Source of the DNA: Psychrilyobacter atlanticus DSM 19335
GTDB taxonomy: Bacteria > Fusobacteriota > Fusobacteriia > Fusobacteriales > Fusobacteriaceae
DNA length: 64,000 bases
Reading direction: 5' to 3'
Assembly (NCBI RefSeq): GCF_000426625.1
Contig: NZ_KE384547.1
Location: 1,224,986 to 1,288,985 of the forward strand
Shown here: piece after piece, positions 1 through 9,024 of the stretch
Layout: each line of letters opens with the position of its first letter
How positions within the stretch are numbered: the first letter of the stretch is position 1
Translations under genes and position numbers: made by a program
Notes under the pieces: model-generated
What the model was told of the DNA's origin: nothing
The model's database searches: none
The model's input: the letters and a program-made list of their open reading frames with translations, nothing else

Positions 1-48
1 TCACTTTAATGATTTAATTTTTACTGAGACAAATTGCCTCAGCTAAAA

Positions 49-1350
49 TTAGAATTTACAGTGATATCTTTCCTCCCAATTTTTAATGAGATCTTCCCTA
101 AAATCAGGGTGAGCAATATCTATCAATGCCCGTCCTCTTTCTTTGATGGTTTTACCTTTAAGTCTAGCAACACCATATTCAGTTACTATATAATCTACGT
201 CATTTCTAGATGTAGTCACTACAGCACCTTCATCTAAGACTGAGACTATACGGGATACTTTTCCTTTGGCAGCTGTAGAAGGGATAGCAATAATTGATTT
301 ACCACCTTTACTCATAGTGGCTCCTCTGACAAAGTCCACCTGTCCACCTACACCGCTTATTTGTTTATATCCTATAGATTCTGAACAGACCTGACCAGTT
401 AGGTCTAGCTGTACACATGAATTAATAGAGACCATATTATCGTTTCTAGCTATTATTACCGGATCATTGACATAATCCACTGGATAAAACTCAACTAAAG
501 GATTATTATCTACATAATCATAGAGTGCCTTGGTTCCCATTACAAAGGTAACAACCATCTTTCCTTTATGAAAATTTTTAGCTTTATTGTTTATGACACC
601 AGATTTTACTAGTTCTAAGACACCATCGGAGATCATCTCAGAGTGAATTCCTAAATCTTTCTTATCTTTTAAAAACAATAGAGCTGCATCTGGAATAGCA
701 CCGATCCCAAGCTGAAGGGTAGAACCATCTTCAACAAGAGATGCACAGTTTTTTCCAATAGCTTTTTCAATTTCTCCTATTTTAGGAGGATTGAGTTCAA
801 TAAGAGGTTCAGAATGTTCCACAATATAATTTATGTCTGAGATATGGATGAAAGAATCTCCCATGGTTCTCGGCATATGTTTATTTACCTGAGCAATGAC
901 AAGTTTTGAATTTTCTGCAGCTGATTTGATATAATCAATGGAGATTCCCATACTGCAGTTTCCATGTTCATCGGGAAGACTTGTTTGTATTAAAGCGGCA
1001 TCTACTGGGAGATGACCATCTCTAAATAACTTGGGAACTTCATGAAAATAACATGTAGTAAAATCAGCTCTTCCGTCTTGAACTGCTTTTCTGGTACTAG
1101 CCCCTGCAAATAATGCATTATGAACAAAGTGTTTTTTCATATCATCATTAACATATTGAGCTTTTCCCATTGCAACCATATGGACAATCTCTAAATTTTC
1201 AAATTTTTCTTTATTTTTAACTAAAGCATCTATTAAAATTTTTGGTTCGGCACATGCATGAGCTACTACTACTCTGTTTTTGGAATTTATATTTAAGATT
1301 GCTTCATCTGGAGATACTAGTTTTTCTTTATACAGCTCTTTCCAGTTCAT
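49..1350 (-). CDS. abfT: 4-hydroxybutyrate CoA-transferase (AbfT/Cat2 type)
   Basis: A 433-aa enzyme of the acetyl-CoA hydrolase/CoA-transferase family. It would activate 4-hydroxybutyrate by moving CoA from acetyl-CoA or butyryl-CoA, in the cytoplasm. The length is that of AbfT. The motif IHSEMISDG (residues 235-243) contains the likely catalytic Glu238 that forms the glutamyl-CoA thioester, and GIGAIPDA (215-222) is the usual glycine-rich loop before it. The ATG has a GGGAGTG ribosome site 7-8 nt upstream. It is last in a co-oriented run with a NifU-domain gene and 4-hydroxybutyryl-CoA dehydratase, which makes the 4-hydroxybutyrate assignment better than a generic acetate CoA-transferase. 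Substrate preference is inferred from this neighbourhood. Confidence 0.88.
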   Translation of the reverse strand: MNWKELYKEKLVSPDEAILNINSKNRVVVAHACAEPKILIDALVKNKEKFENLEIVHMVAMGKAQYVNDDMKKHFVHNALFAGASTRKAVQDGRADFTTCYFHEVPKLFRDGHLPVDAALIQTSLPDEHGNCSMGISIDYIKSAAENSKLVIAQVNKHMPRTMGDSFIHISDINYIVEHSEPLIELNPPKIGEIEKAIGKNCASLVEDGSTLQLGIGAIPDAALLFLKDKKDLGIHSEMISDGVLELVKSGVINNKAKNFHKGKMVVTFVMGTKALYDYVDNNPLVEFYPVDYVNDPVIIARNDNMVSINSCVQLDLTGQVCSESIGYKQISGVGGQVDFVRGATMSKGGKSIIAIPSTAAKGKVSRIVSVLDEGAVVTTSRNDVDYIVTEYGVARLKGKTIKERGRALIDIAHPDFREDLIKNWEERYHCKF

Positions 1351-1383
1351 CTATTTCACTCCCTTTATTGTATATATAATTTT

Positions 1384-1665
1384 TTAAACATTTTTTTTAG
1401 CTAAAAGTTTTTTAGCCATCTCTATGAGGTCATCTGAAACACCGGTTTCTAAGACAACATCTTTAACTCCTACATCTTCCAAAAGAATTATTTTTTTCAC
1501 AAAATCTGATGTTGTAGAACTAGCGTGGTAACACCCTACACAGCTCCCTAGTAATTTTATTTTTAAAATTTCATCTTGGACTGAAATGATTTCAATGTCA
1601 CCGCCATGCTCTCTTATAGAGGGTCTTACTTTATCTGATATAATTTTTTCTATTCTTTGCAGCAT
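1384..1665 (-). CDS. NifU C-terminal-domain Fe-S scaffold protein
   Basis: A 93-aa stand-alone NifU C-terminal domain, a fold that carries labile Fe-S clusters for delivery to apoproteins. The cluster-binding CxxC is present as GSCVGCYHAS near residues 40-50. The opening REHGGDIEII segment is also typical. The ATG at 1665 is preferred over a GTG three codons upstream because AAGGTG then sits at proper spacing. It lies between the dehydratase and CoA-transferase genes. The dehydratase is a [4Fe-4S] enzyme, so a role in maturing it is plausible. That role is inference. Confidence 0.8.
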   Translation of the reverse strand: MLQRIEKIISDKVRPSIREHGGDIEIISVQDEILKIKLLGSCVGCYHASSTTSDFVKKIILLEDVGVKDVVLETGVSDDLIEMAKKLLAKKNV

Positions 1666-1684
1666 TTTAATCACCTTATTTAGA

Positions 1685-1706
1685 AGAGAGGCCGAAGCCT
1701 CTCTTT
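1685..1706. terminator. Stable hairpin after the dehydratase gene
   Basis: A GC-rich stem, AGAGAGGC paired with GCCTCTCT, closed on the minus strand by a UUCG tetraloop. A T-rich tract follows on the plus side only. It lies between the dehydratase stop and the NifU-domain gene, so it may stabilise the upstream message or partly terminate rather than end the operon. Confidence 0.5.
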
Positions 1707-1720
1707 TATTATTTTGTTTG

Positions 1721-1741
1721 GGTGCAACGTCATGTTGCTTA
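1721..1741 (-). repeat. Dispersed stop-adjacent hairpin repeat, copy 1
   Basis: Read on the minus strand this is GCAAC-ATGAC-GTTGC followed by ACCCAAAC. It begins immediately after the dehydratase stop codon. It is one of about seven related copies in the window (3498, 14891, 18108, 27712, 56998, 60756). The stem is kept by compensatory changes between copies while the RTGAC loop is nearly constant. Confidence 0.65.
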
Positions 1742-3190
1742 TTTTTTTATTCCTGTAAGATCTTTAACCAATTGTTTTTTACCTTCAATATTTCCTTGTC
1801 TAGAGATCATAATTCTTTGAGCCTGAGGAGATCCTGCCCCATGCATTGATTCAGTTCTATATCCTACAGCAGATGCTCCTAAAGTAAGGTTTTCAATGAA
1901 TCTAAGTACTTTTTGACGATTTTCTACAGGAACTTTACTGTTTCCGGCAAAGTATTTATTGCAGTATTGACCAATTACAGGATGTTTAAAGTCTATATCT
2001 GTAGGCATAGTTACCATTAATCCACCTGCGATATCTTCAGCTAATCTGGCTATCTCATATGGGAATCTAGTTACATTTTGTTTACAGACATTAGCTAAAA
2101 GAAGATCTATTTGGTAATTTCCTGCCTTGGTAGGAACTCCCTCAGTAGAACACGCAAGACCACATGCATATAGTGTTTCATTAAGATGTGTCATCTCAAT
2201 AAGTTTATCCTTTACATGGGAAGCTCTGGTAACACCATTATATTCTGCTGCAAGTGCTGCTGCTCCAATAAGGGCATCTCCTACTCCTACCTTACATCCT
2301 CCATAACTCTGTCTATGGTAACCTGCAAATCTTTCTACAAGAAGTCCGGCAAATTCATATTCTCCATTTAGGTATATTCTTTCATTTGGAATGAAGACAT
2401 CATTGAATACTACCAATGCTTCCTGTCCACCAAATTTAGGATTTCCTACATCTACATGTCCACCCTCTAATTTTCTACTGTCACATGATTGTCTACCGTA
2501 GATCATTAATATTCCTGGAGCATCTGATGGTATAGAGAAAGAAACTGCATAATCTTTGTCATTCTCACCCATGGCAATAGTAGGCATGATTAGATGTTCA
2601 TGGGAATTTACAGCACCAGTTTGATGAGCTTTAGCTCCTCTTACTACAATTCCGTCTTCCCTTTGTTCTACTACACGAAGATAAAGGTCTAGATCTGCTT
2701 GTTGGTGAGGCGCTAATCCCCTGTCTCCCTTAGGATCTGTCATAGCTCCATCTACTGTAAGGTCGTTGTCTTGAACAAATTTCATATATTTTTTAAATCT
2801 TTCATGATAAGTTGTTCCGTATTTTTCATCTATTTCAAATGTTGTACTGAAGATAGAGTTGAAAGCATCCATCCCTACACATCTTTGGAAACATGAAGCT
2901 GTTTTTTGTCCTAACAATCTCTGCATCTTAACTTTATTTTTAAGATCTTCAGTGTTTTGATGAAGATGACAGAAACGATTGACTCTCTCTCCTGTAATAT
3001 TTGAGACAGCAGTCATAACATTTTGATGCTCCTCTTCATGTGCTAAATCATAAGTAGCTGCAACTGAATTGATAGAAGGTCTGATCATAGGATGATTCGT
3101 AAAATTCTCAACCAACTCTCCCATCAAATAAACTTTTGTTTTCATTTTCTTTAAACTTTGAATATACTCTTCGCCTGTCATTAATGCCAT
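1739..3190 (-). CDS. abfD: 4-hydroxybutyryl-CoA dehydratase / vinylacetyl-CoA isomerase
   Basis: A 483-aa flavin and [4Fe-4S] enzyme that converts 4-hydroxybutyryl-CoA to crotonyl-CoA. Its length is that of AbfD. The cluster ligands known from Clostridium aminobutyricum are visible at equivalent places: Cys100 and Cys104 in ASCFQRC, His292 in GYHRQS and Cys299 in YGGCK. The acyl-CoA-dehydrogenase-like fold appears throughout. The start at 3190 has a strong AGGAGGGG site. It lies upstream of the NifU-domain and CoA-transferase genes and downstream of the fumarate-reductase pair, linking succinate-level metabolism to crotonyl-CoA. Succinate semialdehyde dehydrogenase and 4-hydroxybutyrate dehydrogenase, needed to connect succinate with 4-hydroxybutyrate, are not in the window. 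Confidence 0.94.
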   Translation of the reverse strand: MALMTGEEYIQSLKKMKTKVYLMGELVENFTNHPMIRPSINSVAATYDLAHEEEHQNVMTAVSNITGERVNRFCHLHQNTEDLKNKVKMQRLLGQKTASCFQRCVGMDAFNSIFSTTFEIDEKYGTTYHERFKKYMKFVQDNDLTVDGAMTDPKGDRGLAPHQQADLDLYLRVVEQREDGIVVRGAKAHQTGAVNSHEHLIMPTIAMGENDKDYAVSFSIPSDAPGILMIYGRQSCDSRKLEGGHVDVGNPKFGGQEALVVFNDVFIPNERIYLNGEYEFAGLLVERFAGYHRQSYGGCKVGVGDALIGAAALAAEYNGVTRASHVKDKLIEMTHLNETLYACGLACSTEGVPTKAGNYQIDLLLANVCKQNVTRFPYEIARLAEDIAGGLMVTMPTDIDFKHPVIGQYCNKYFAGNSKVPVENRQKVLRFIENLTLGASAVGYRTESMHGAGSPQAQRIMISRQGNIEGKKQLVKDLTGIKK

Positions 3191-3497
3191 TTTTAAACCC
3201 CTCCTAATAAAATTAGTACTATTATAAAAAAATTAATGTGTTATTTTTTAAGCGTTATGTAAGTTTAATTAATTACTTTTTTGTGAAGTTTTTATCTTTT
3301 CTTAATAATGTTTACTATATAAAAATAGAAAAATCAATGTTTTTCATAAAAAAATTAAATTTTTTTTACTATCTAAGAAAATATACCTGTGAGGGCATAC
3401 CAAAGTACTATTAATTTACAATATGAACATAAAATTTTGAGATAAAATTATAGATCAAACAAAAAGTTATAAAAACTTAAATTGTGCTTGTTTGGAT
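3191..3497. other. AT-rich intergenic region upstream of abfD
   Basis: About 300 bases with no gene. It presumably holds the abfD promoter. I found no convincing Rex-type or other palindromic operator, only poly-A/T runs. The fumarate-reductase transcript enters from the other side with a stop-adjacent hairpin repeat at its end. Confidence 0.4.
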
Positions 3498-3515
3498 GCA
3501 AAAGTCATATTGCTT
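3491..3515 (-). repeat. Dispersed stop-adjacent hairpin repeat, copy 2
   Basis: Minus-strand sequence AAAAGCAATATGACTTTTGC followed by ATCCAAACAAGC, starting directly after the flavoprotein stop codon at 3518-3520. The outer GCAA/TTGC pairing of the family is kept. It resembles the partial copy after the flavin reductase gene at 18108. Confidence 0.6.
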
Positions 3516-3517
3516 TT

Positions 3518-5122
3518 TTAGCTTTCTCTTCCATGGTTATAAGTTGGAAGAATCATCGGTGAAAACTCTCTGCTCTCTATCCCATTATTTTTTAAGTCTT
3601 TATGATATTTTTTTACATGATCAAATGTTAAATCTTTGATCTTTATATCTTTAAAATTTTCCCCAGCATGAATCCCGGCTCTTCGACCAAAAACAATTAT
3701 ATCCAGCAATGAGTTTCCCATAAGTCTGTTAGTTCCATGGATACCTCCAGCACATTCACCGGCTACATATAGGTTTTTAATTTTTGTCTGACCATTTTTA
3801 TCTATCAATAGTCCGCCATTTTGATAGTGAAGAGTTGGGTATACTAAGATAGGTTTTTTTCTCATATCTAAACCAAATTTAAGATACATTCTCATCATTG
3901 CAGGAAGTTTTTTTTCAATTGTACCTTCCCCATGAATCATCTCAATGAGAGGAGTATCCAGCCATACACCATACCCGCCACTAGGAGTAGGAATACCATT
4001 TCCTTTTATATTACATTCTTTAATAATTGCGGAAGCTTCTACATCTCTTGTTTCCAGATGATATACAAACTGTTCCCCGTGGATATTTAGAGGCGTAGCT
4101 CCTAAACTACGAACTTTTTCTGTAACCAATGCCCCAAAAATTTGAGAGGGATAGGCTACACCGGTAGGATGATATTGAATGGTGTCTGCAAATGCAAGCT
4201 CTGCTCCGACCCTGTAACCCATCACAAGTCCGTCAGCTGTGGCACCATAATGATTGGATGTAGGGAATCCTTGATAATGAAGTCTTCCAGCTCCACCTGT
4301 TGCCATTATTACAGTCTTTGCTCTAACTACAAAATTTCTCTTAGTTTCAAGATCACAGATAATTGCTCCTGCAGCTTTACCATCGCTATCAAGGAGTAGT
4401 TCGATAACTGGAGAGAATTCTAATACCTCTATCTCTTTATTTTTAACTTCATCTCTCATAACACGCATGATTTCGGCACCACTGTAATCTGCTGCAGAAT
4501 GCATTCTTTTTCTCGAAGTACCACCACCGTGATTAGTAATCATAGTTCCATCTTTTTCCTTATCAAACATTACACCTAGATCGTCTAACCATTTGATTGC
4601 AGAGGGAGCATCTTTTACCAAAGTGCTTGCAAGCTCAGGAACATTGGTATAATGTCCTCCACCCATGACATCTAAATAGTGTTTTGCAGGAGAATCATTA
4701 GGTTTATCTGCCGCTTGAATTCCTCCCTCAGCCATCATAGTATTAGCATCACCAAAACGTAGTTTAGTGGCAATCAATACTTTGGCTCCTCTTTTGTGGG
4801 CTTCTAGTGCAGCAGCGGCACCTGCTCCCCCTCCTCCTATGATCAGGATATCTGTATCGTAGTCTATTTTATCTAGATTTATTTCAAGATTTTCAAGCTT
4901 ACTTTTACCTTCTAAGAGAACCCCTAATTCATTGGGAACCCTATTTCCTTTATTGACTCCATGTTTCAAATACATAAACCCTTTATCGCTATAATCAGGA
5001 TGATTTTCGTTTAAAACATCTATTTTACCCTCTGGAGACATCCTTGGAAAATTTATTCCAATTCTTTGGGAACGCGTCTCTTCTACTTTTTTAGATAATT
5101 CCCTCATCTCTGCTGTGTACAT
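3518..5122 (-). CDS. Soluble fumarate reductase / succinate dehydrogenase flavoprotein subunit (TfrA-like)
   Basis: A 534-aa FAD subunit. The Rossmann motif GGGGAGAAAALEAHKRGA starts near residue 95. Catalytic-site elements of the fumarate reductase family are present: HPTG, TEKVR (the arginine of the TExxR motif), PTLHYQNGG, and HGTNRLMGNSLLD near the C-terminus. There is no signal peptide, and no membrane-anchor genes are nearby, so it is likely cytoplasmic, like thiol:fumarate reductase of methanogens or anaerobic soluble enzymes. An ATG at 5122 behind GGGAGG is preferred over the longer upstream reading. Its partner Fe-S subunit is directly upstream, and the hdr-flx genes come before that. 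Physiological direction (fumarate reduction or succinate oxidation) cannot be read from sequence. Aspartate oxidase is less likely given the Fe-S partner. Confidence 0.85.
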   Translation of the reverse strand: MYTAEMRELSKKVEETRSQRIGINFPRMSPEGKIDVLNENHPDYSDKGFMYLKHGVNKGNRVPNELGVLLEGKSKLENLEINLDKIDYDTDILIIGGGGAGAAAALEAHKRGAKVLIATKLRFGDANTMMAEGGIQAADKPNDSPAKHYLDVMGGGHYTNVPELASTLVKDAPSAIKWLDDLGVMFDKEKDGTMITNHGGGTSRKRMHSAADYSGAEIMRVMRDEVKNKEIEVLEFSPVIELLLDSDGKAAGAIICDLETKRNFVVRAKTVIMATGGAGRLHYQGFPTSNHYGATADGLVMGYRVGAELAFADTIQYHPTGVAYPSQIFGALVTEKVRSLGATPLNIHGEQFVYHLETRDVEASAIIKECNIKGNGIPTPSGGYGVWLDTPLIEMIHGEGTIEKKLPAMMRMYLKFGLDMRKKPILVYPTLHYQNGGLLIDKNGQTKIKNLYVAGECAGGIHGTNRLMGNSLLDIIVFGRRAGIHAGENFKDIKIKDLTFDHVKKYHKDLKNNGIESREFSPMILPTYNHGRES

Positions 5123-5203
5123 TAAATACCTCCCCATGAATATTAGTTTATTCCTTTACAATTTTATTTGTTTTTAAAGGCCTGCAATATCAGTAAATAT
5201 AAG

Positions 5204-5884
5204 TTATTTACTGATATCTCTAGAATTATATAATTCTTTTAATTCTTCGATATTTTTGTCCATAACTTCTTTCAGTGATTCATCGTGTTCCCCGGCTTTT
5301 ATCTCTGCTACTCTATCGTTTAAATGCTCTGTTTTAGGAACAATATATTTACCTGTAAGACGCCGTGCCAAAAGAGCTACATTATAATGAGTTATCCCTG
5401 CAGGGCACCTGGATGCACATATTCCGCATGATACACAGTCAAAAGATTCATGTGCACATTTTTCAAATTCACCCCTCTGGGCATGGGCAATATATTGCAT
5501 AACGTTTAAATCTTGAGGGCAGCCATTTGTGCATGAATTACACCCTATACACTTATAAATTTCAGGATAAAATTCTGCCATAGTATCCATAGTAGGTTTA
5601 AATTTATCTATATCGTACAGTGGTTTTTCCCCTGGGAAAAATGGAAGCTGTGTAAAATACATCCCATCTTCAACCTTTGTTTGGCATGCAAGGGCTATTT
5701 TTAATTCTTTATCTCCCTTGACTCTGTAGATAGTAGAACATGCACCACAGAATCCAGATCTGCATCCGCAGCCTTTAGTTAATTGATATCCCGCATATTC
5801 CATAGAATCCATGATTGTTAAAGTAGAAGGTACTGTGTATTTTTTACCAAATATATATACATCGATCATTTTTTTTTCAGACAT
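5204..5884 (-). CDS. Fumarate reductase iron-sulfur subunit without a CCG domain
   Basis: A 226-aa SdhB/FrdB-type electron-transfer subunit. An N-terminal plant-ferredoxin-like [2Fe-2S] domain has CGCRSGFCGAC and a later LACQ cysteine (residues 38-70). Two C-terminal clusters follow: CIGCNSCTNGCP (about 112-123) and CVSCGICASRCP (about 150-161). Methanogen TfrB carries a further HdrB-like CCG domain after these clusters. This protein stops before it, and a separate hdrB is encoded in the same region. The start has an AAGGGGG site. It precedes the flavoprotein gene by about 80 nt and probably forms a heterodimer with it. Confidence 0.85.
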   Translation of the reverse strand: MSEKKMIDVYIFGKKYTVPSTLTIMDSMEYAGYQLTKGCGCRSGFCGACSTIYRVKGDKELKIALACQTKVEDGMYFTQLPFFPGEKPLYDIDKFKPTMDTMAEFYPEIYKCIGCNSCTNGCPQDLNVMQYIAHAQRGEFEKCAHESFDCVSCGICASRCPAGITHYNVALLARRLTGKYIVPKTEHLNDRVAEIKAGEHDESLKEVMDKNIEELKELYNSRDISK

Positions 5885-6171
5885 CTATGTCCCCCTTGCT
5901 ATTTATTATTTATTATTCATTGATGTTTCACGTTTACAAAGCCAACGATAATATTAAAATATAATTGTTACTTTCTTTAAAATTCTATTTTAAATAATGT
6001 GTTTTGAGATTCACGAATATTAAAATTAAGTATATTTAAAACTTAATTTTAAATGTGATTTAAAGAAAAATTATTGCTGTTTGCCCGCCTCTGGCGGGCA
6101 AACTCTAGGATTTTTAATACTCACATTTTTGCAAAAGTTTAATTATTTAGTGATATTATTAAATAAATTAA
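5885..6171. other. Intergenic gap between flxA and the fumarate-reductase pair
   Basis: About 290 AT-rich bases on the minus-strand path from flxA into the Fe-S subunit gene. It contains the GC-rich hairpin at 6079-6103 and a poor TTGTTAC...TTTAAAA match to a Rex site near 5966 that I do not call. It is long enough for a separate promoter, so the reductase genes may be transcribed both with and apart from hdr-flx. Confidence 0.4.
6079..6103. repeat. GC-rich perfect hairpin repeat, copy 1
   Basis: An 11-bp perfect inverted repeat, GTTTGCCCGCC and GGCGGGCAAAC, with a 3-nt loop, conspicuous in such AT-rich DNA. A diverged copy with similar flanking bases lies at 21767-21785. It could act as a terminator or message-end stabiliser after flxA. 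No clean T-run follows on the minus strand, so I list it as a repeat. Confidence 0.6.
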
Positions 6172-7011
6172 TTAATATTCATTTGGAAGTTCCATAATTT
6201 CATCACATCTAAATACAGGACCATCTTTACATACGTATTTATCCCCTATATTACAACGTCCGCATTTTCCAATTCCGCACTTCATCTTTAATTCCAAAGT
6301 AGTATAAACCTGTTCCTTTTTAAATCCCATCTCCTCCAATGCCTGAAGGGTATACTTTATCATGATAGGCGGTCCGCAGACCAAAGCGATCTTATTACTG
6401 CCAAAATTTAAAGTTTTTACGAAGTTAGGAACAAAACCTACATGTCCATTCCAATTTTCAGATACATTATCTACTGTAAGGTGTACCGCAGTTTCTTTTT
6501 CATTTGGCCAGACATCAAAGATATCCTTTGAATGCACTAAATCTCCAGGTGTACGGGCACCATAAACAATATCTACCTTTCCAAAATCTCCCCTATTGTC
6601 CATCACATAATTAATTACAGAACGCAGAGGAGCCAGTCCTATCCCTCCTCCTATAAAGACTAAATCTTTATTTTTTAGATCTTCTACAGGAAAATTGTTT
6701 CCATAGGGACCCCTTACACCAACTTCAGAACCAGGTTCAAGCTCGTGTAAATAATCTGTGACAGTACCGCATTTTTTGATACTGCACTCTATATATTCCT
6801 CCTGTGTAGGAGAGGAAGTTATTGAAAAAATAGCCTCTCCTATTGGGGGGATAGAGATCATAGCACATTGTCCAGGAAGAAATTCAAAAGGCTTTTTCCC
6901 AAAACTATCAACTATTTTAAAAGTAGTAACATCATGTGTATCTACTCTGACCTCCTTTATAACAGCTATTTGAGGTATCAATGGATCTTGATCATGACAA
7001 CTACAACTCAT
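6172..7011 (-). CDS. flxA: FlxA: FAD/NAD-binding oxidoreductase subunit
   Basis: A 279-aa ferredoxin-NADP-reductase-type subunit resembling the NADH module of Flx-Hdr complexes and anaerobic sulfite reductase subunit B. Visible parts in order: an FAD-binding segment GQCAMISIPP, an NAD-binding segment FIGGGIGLAPLRSV, and a C-terminal [2Fe-2S] site KCGIGKCGRC plus the final VCKDGPVF cysteine. The ATG at 7011 lies 8 nt after AGGCGG. The gene overlaps flxB. In known Flx complexes it takes electrons from NADH and passes them to HdrA through the other Flx subunits. That role here is by family and gene order. Confidence 0.85.
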   Translation of the reverse strand: MSCSCHDQDPLIPQIAVIKEVRVDTHDVTTFKIVDSFGKKPFEFLPGQCAMISIPPIGEAIFSITSSPTQEEYIECSIKKCGTVTDYLHELEPGSEVGVRGPYGNNFPVEDLKNKDLVFIGGGIGLAPLRSVINYVMDNRGDFGKVDIVYGARTPGDLVHSKDIFDVWPNEKETAVHLTVDNVSENWNGHVGFVPNFVKTLNFGSNKIALVCGPPIMIKYTLQALEEMGFKKEQVYTTLELKMKCGIGKCGRCNIGDKYVCKDGPVFRCDEIMELPNEY

Positions 7012-8047
7012 TATTTTCACCGCCTAATTTTTTTATTATTTTTACAATGTCTATATGTACTGGGCATTTGTCGACACATCTTCCACAGCCTACACATGAA
7101 TAATCTCCTTCATGATTCTTAGGATAATAGACAAGTTTATGCATAAACCTCTGTCTCAGTCTCTGCATCTGGGTGGTTCTGGGATTTCCATGGGCCATAA
7201 GTGTAAAATCCGAGGACATACAAGAATCCCAGCAACGAAATTTTTCACCGTGATCGTTTCCCTTATAATCCTGGAGATCGTAGCAGTGACAAGTAGGACA
7301 GAGGTATGAGCACGTCCCACAGGCAAGACACTTTTCACTGAATTCATTCCATATCTCTTCCTTATCAAATATTTCCTGCTGGGTTCCTTTTATCTTAGAA
7401 AGATCTAAATTATTGAATGGAAGATCTTCTAATTTTTCATGGATATTATTTTTTTCTTTTTCTAAATTTTGAATATCTTTTTCATCTGTATCTGTAAAAA
7501 AATCATTTACATTTTCCATCAATTTTTGACCTTTTTCACTTTGAGGTTTCCATAGATAAGAATCTCCTATATCCCATGCAGCTATGTCTGTCCCCTTAGG
7601 CACTGATGCAGCATCTATTCCAAAAGAAGTACAAAAACAAGTATCTTCAGGATTAGAGCAGGCAAGAGAGATGATGGTTCCTCTATCCCTATGTTCTTTA
7701 TAATAAGTATCTATAGGTTCTCTTAAAAATATATTATCTAAAAGTTTAAAACTCTTTACATCACAGGGTCTTACACCAAAAATAACATATTCATCTCCTA
7801 CAGCTTTTACAGCTTTAAGGCTTAGTTTGTTATTTTGATTTTTAAATTTGAGATAAGTTTCTGTCTGAGGAAAAACAAGATGTTTACACGAAGCATTTGT
7901 TCTTACTCTGTCTAGATTAACTTTTTCATCCTCCTTCCAAAGGGAAAAATTAAGTGTTTTATTTTTTTCAATAGGAAGAAATAAATCGAAGTCAGAACTG
8001 ATTTTTTGCCACAATTCAGGCAATTTAGTCTTTAAAATCTTTTTCAT
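7001..8047 (-). CDS. flxB: FlxB: 4Fe-4S dicluster protein
   Basis: A 348-aa protein of the 4Fe-4S dicluster family (anaerobic sulfite reductase A / hydrogenase beta type). Two C-terminal clusters are evident: CLACGTCSYLCPTCHC around residue 240 and CVGCGRCVDKCP around 323. The N-terminal half has the family's conserved GVRPCDVKSFKLL segment. It overlaps flxA at its 3' end and shares one base with flxC at its start, which implies translational coupling. Presumed role is electron relay between FlxA and the rest of the Flx-Hdr complex. Confidence 0.82.
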   Translation of the reverse strand: MKKILKTKLPELWQKISSDFDLFLPIEKNKTLNFSLWKEDEKVNLDRVRTNASCKHLVFPQTETYLKFKNQNNKLSLKAVKAVGDEYVIFGVRPCDVKSFKLLDNIFLREPIDTYYKEHRDRGTIISLACSNPEDTCFCTSFGIDAASVPKGTDIAAWDIGDSYLWKPQSEKGQKLMENVNDFFTDTDEKDIQNLEKEKNNIHEKLEDLPFNNLDLSKIKGTQQEIFDKEEIWNEFSEKCLACGTCSYLCPTCHCYDLQDYKGNDHGEKFRCWDSCMSSDFTLMAHGNPRTTQMQRLRQRFMHKLVYYPKNHEGDYSCVGCGRCVDKCPVHIDIVKIIKKLGGENNEL

Positions 8048-9024
8048 TATTTTCCTCCTTTTTTTGAAAATGTATCTGTATCTTCTAGTTTAAACGTAAC
8101 CAGTGGTGCTGGAGTTGTAGAATCCATACCAGCATTAAATTCACCATAGACCTCACTTATATCTTTTATTATCTTTCGATTTAGTAGATCAAGAGGAATC
8201 CCTTCAGGACAGACCCTTGCACATTCACCACAATCTACACAACGACCTGCCACATGGTAAGCTCTTACAATATGAAAAAAAGTATCTTCCCCTTCTGTCT
8301 TAGCTTTTCCAGAGACTTCTGCATCTTCATTGTCAAATATACACTTTACACAACTGCAGGCAGGACAGATATCACGACATGCATTACATCTGATACATCT
8401 TTGAAATTCTTCCTTCCAAAAATTGTAACGTTCATCAGGGGACATGGATTCGATCTCTTGAACTCTCTTAAATCTGTCCTCTTTATCTTCATTGTTTTCG
8501 ATTTCATCCCCTAAAAGATGGTCATAAACCACTGGATTAGGAGAGATACATGTTATGCATTTATCATATTTTATCTCACGTTCTAAAACATCCTTACTCT
8601 TATTCTTACTGCTTAAAGTGAAGCCATTTTCAGACTTTTTTACCTCTCTGACTCTATCGTTTAACATTATTTTTTTTACTTTTTCAGGATCAACCATCCC
8701 TTGGCAGGGGATTCCATAGAGGACTACATCGTCCCTGTTTATCCTGTTATCTTTTAGAAGCTGGTTAAAAGCAGTTGAATCGCAGCCTTTAAGAAAAATT
8801 CCTATTTTGTCATGTTTTGAAAGTTCCTTGATAAGAAATTTACTGAGATTGTTTATACAGAATAAATCCCAGATCAAAGTATCGGTATCTTCTGGCTTAG
8901 TGATAAATACCGGATACGAGTCAGACCATAGATCCCCTTTTTTCCACCCTAAAATTTTGTCTACTTCTTTATTTATAAGAGCCTGTTTTGCAACAGCTCT
9001 GATTTTTTTAGTTATATTTTCCAT
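8047..9024 (-). CDS. flxC: FlxC: 4Fe-4S ferredoxin-type subunit
   Basis: A 325-aa iron-sulfur protein with the clusters CIRCNACRDICPACSC (about residues 211-226) and CVDCGECARVCP (about 262-273). The N-terminal part has a CoA/F420-hydrogenase-beta-like look (GCDSTAFNQLL, GIPCQGMV). It overlaps flxD by 13 nt and flxB by 1 nt. The order flxD-flxC-flxB-flxA directly after hdrA matches the flxABCD-hdrABC clusters of sulfate reducers in reverse, which supports the name. Confidence 0.8.
   Translation of the reverse strand: MENITKKIRAVAKQALINKEVDKILGWKKGDLWSDSYPVFITKPEDTDTLIWDLFCINNLSKFLIKELSKHDKIGIFLKGCDSTAFNQLLKDNRINRDDVVLYGIPCQGMVDPEKVKKIMLNDRVREVKKSENGFTLSSKNKSKDVLEREIKYDKCITCISPNPVVYDHLLGDEIENNEDKEDRFKRVQEIESMSPDERYNFWKEEFQRCIRCNACRDICPACSCVKCIFDNEDAEVSGKAKTEGEDTFFHIVRAYHVAGRCVDCGECARVCPEGIPLDLLNRKIIKDISEVYGEFNAGMDSTTPAPLVTFKLEDTDTFSKKGGK

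Noticed and set aside
5204-5884. Membrane succinate dehydrogenase
   Set aside because: No cytochrome b or hydrophobic anchor genes adjoin the Fe-S and flavoprotein genes, and neither has a signal peptide.
5955-5985. Rex operator before the fumarate-reductase Fe-S gene
   Set aside because: TTGTTAC...TTTAAAA has too many mismatches to separate it from AT-rich background.
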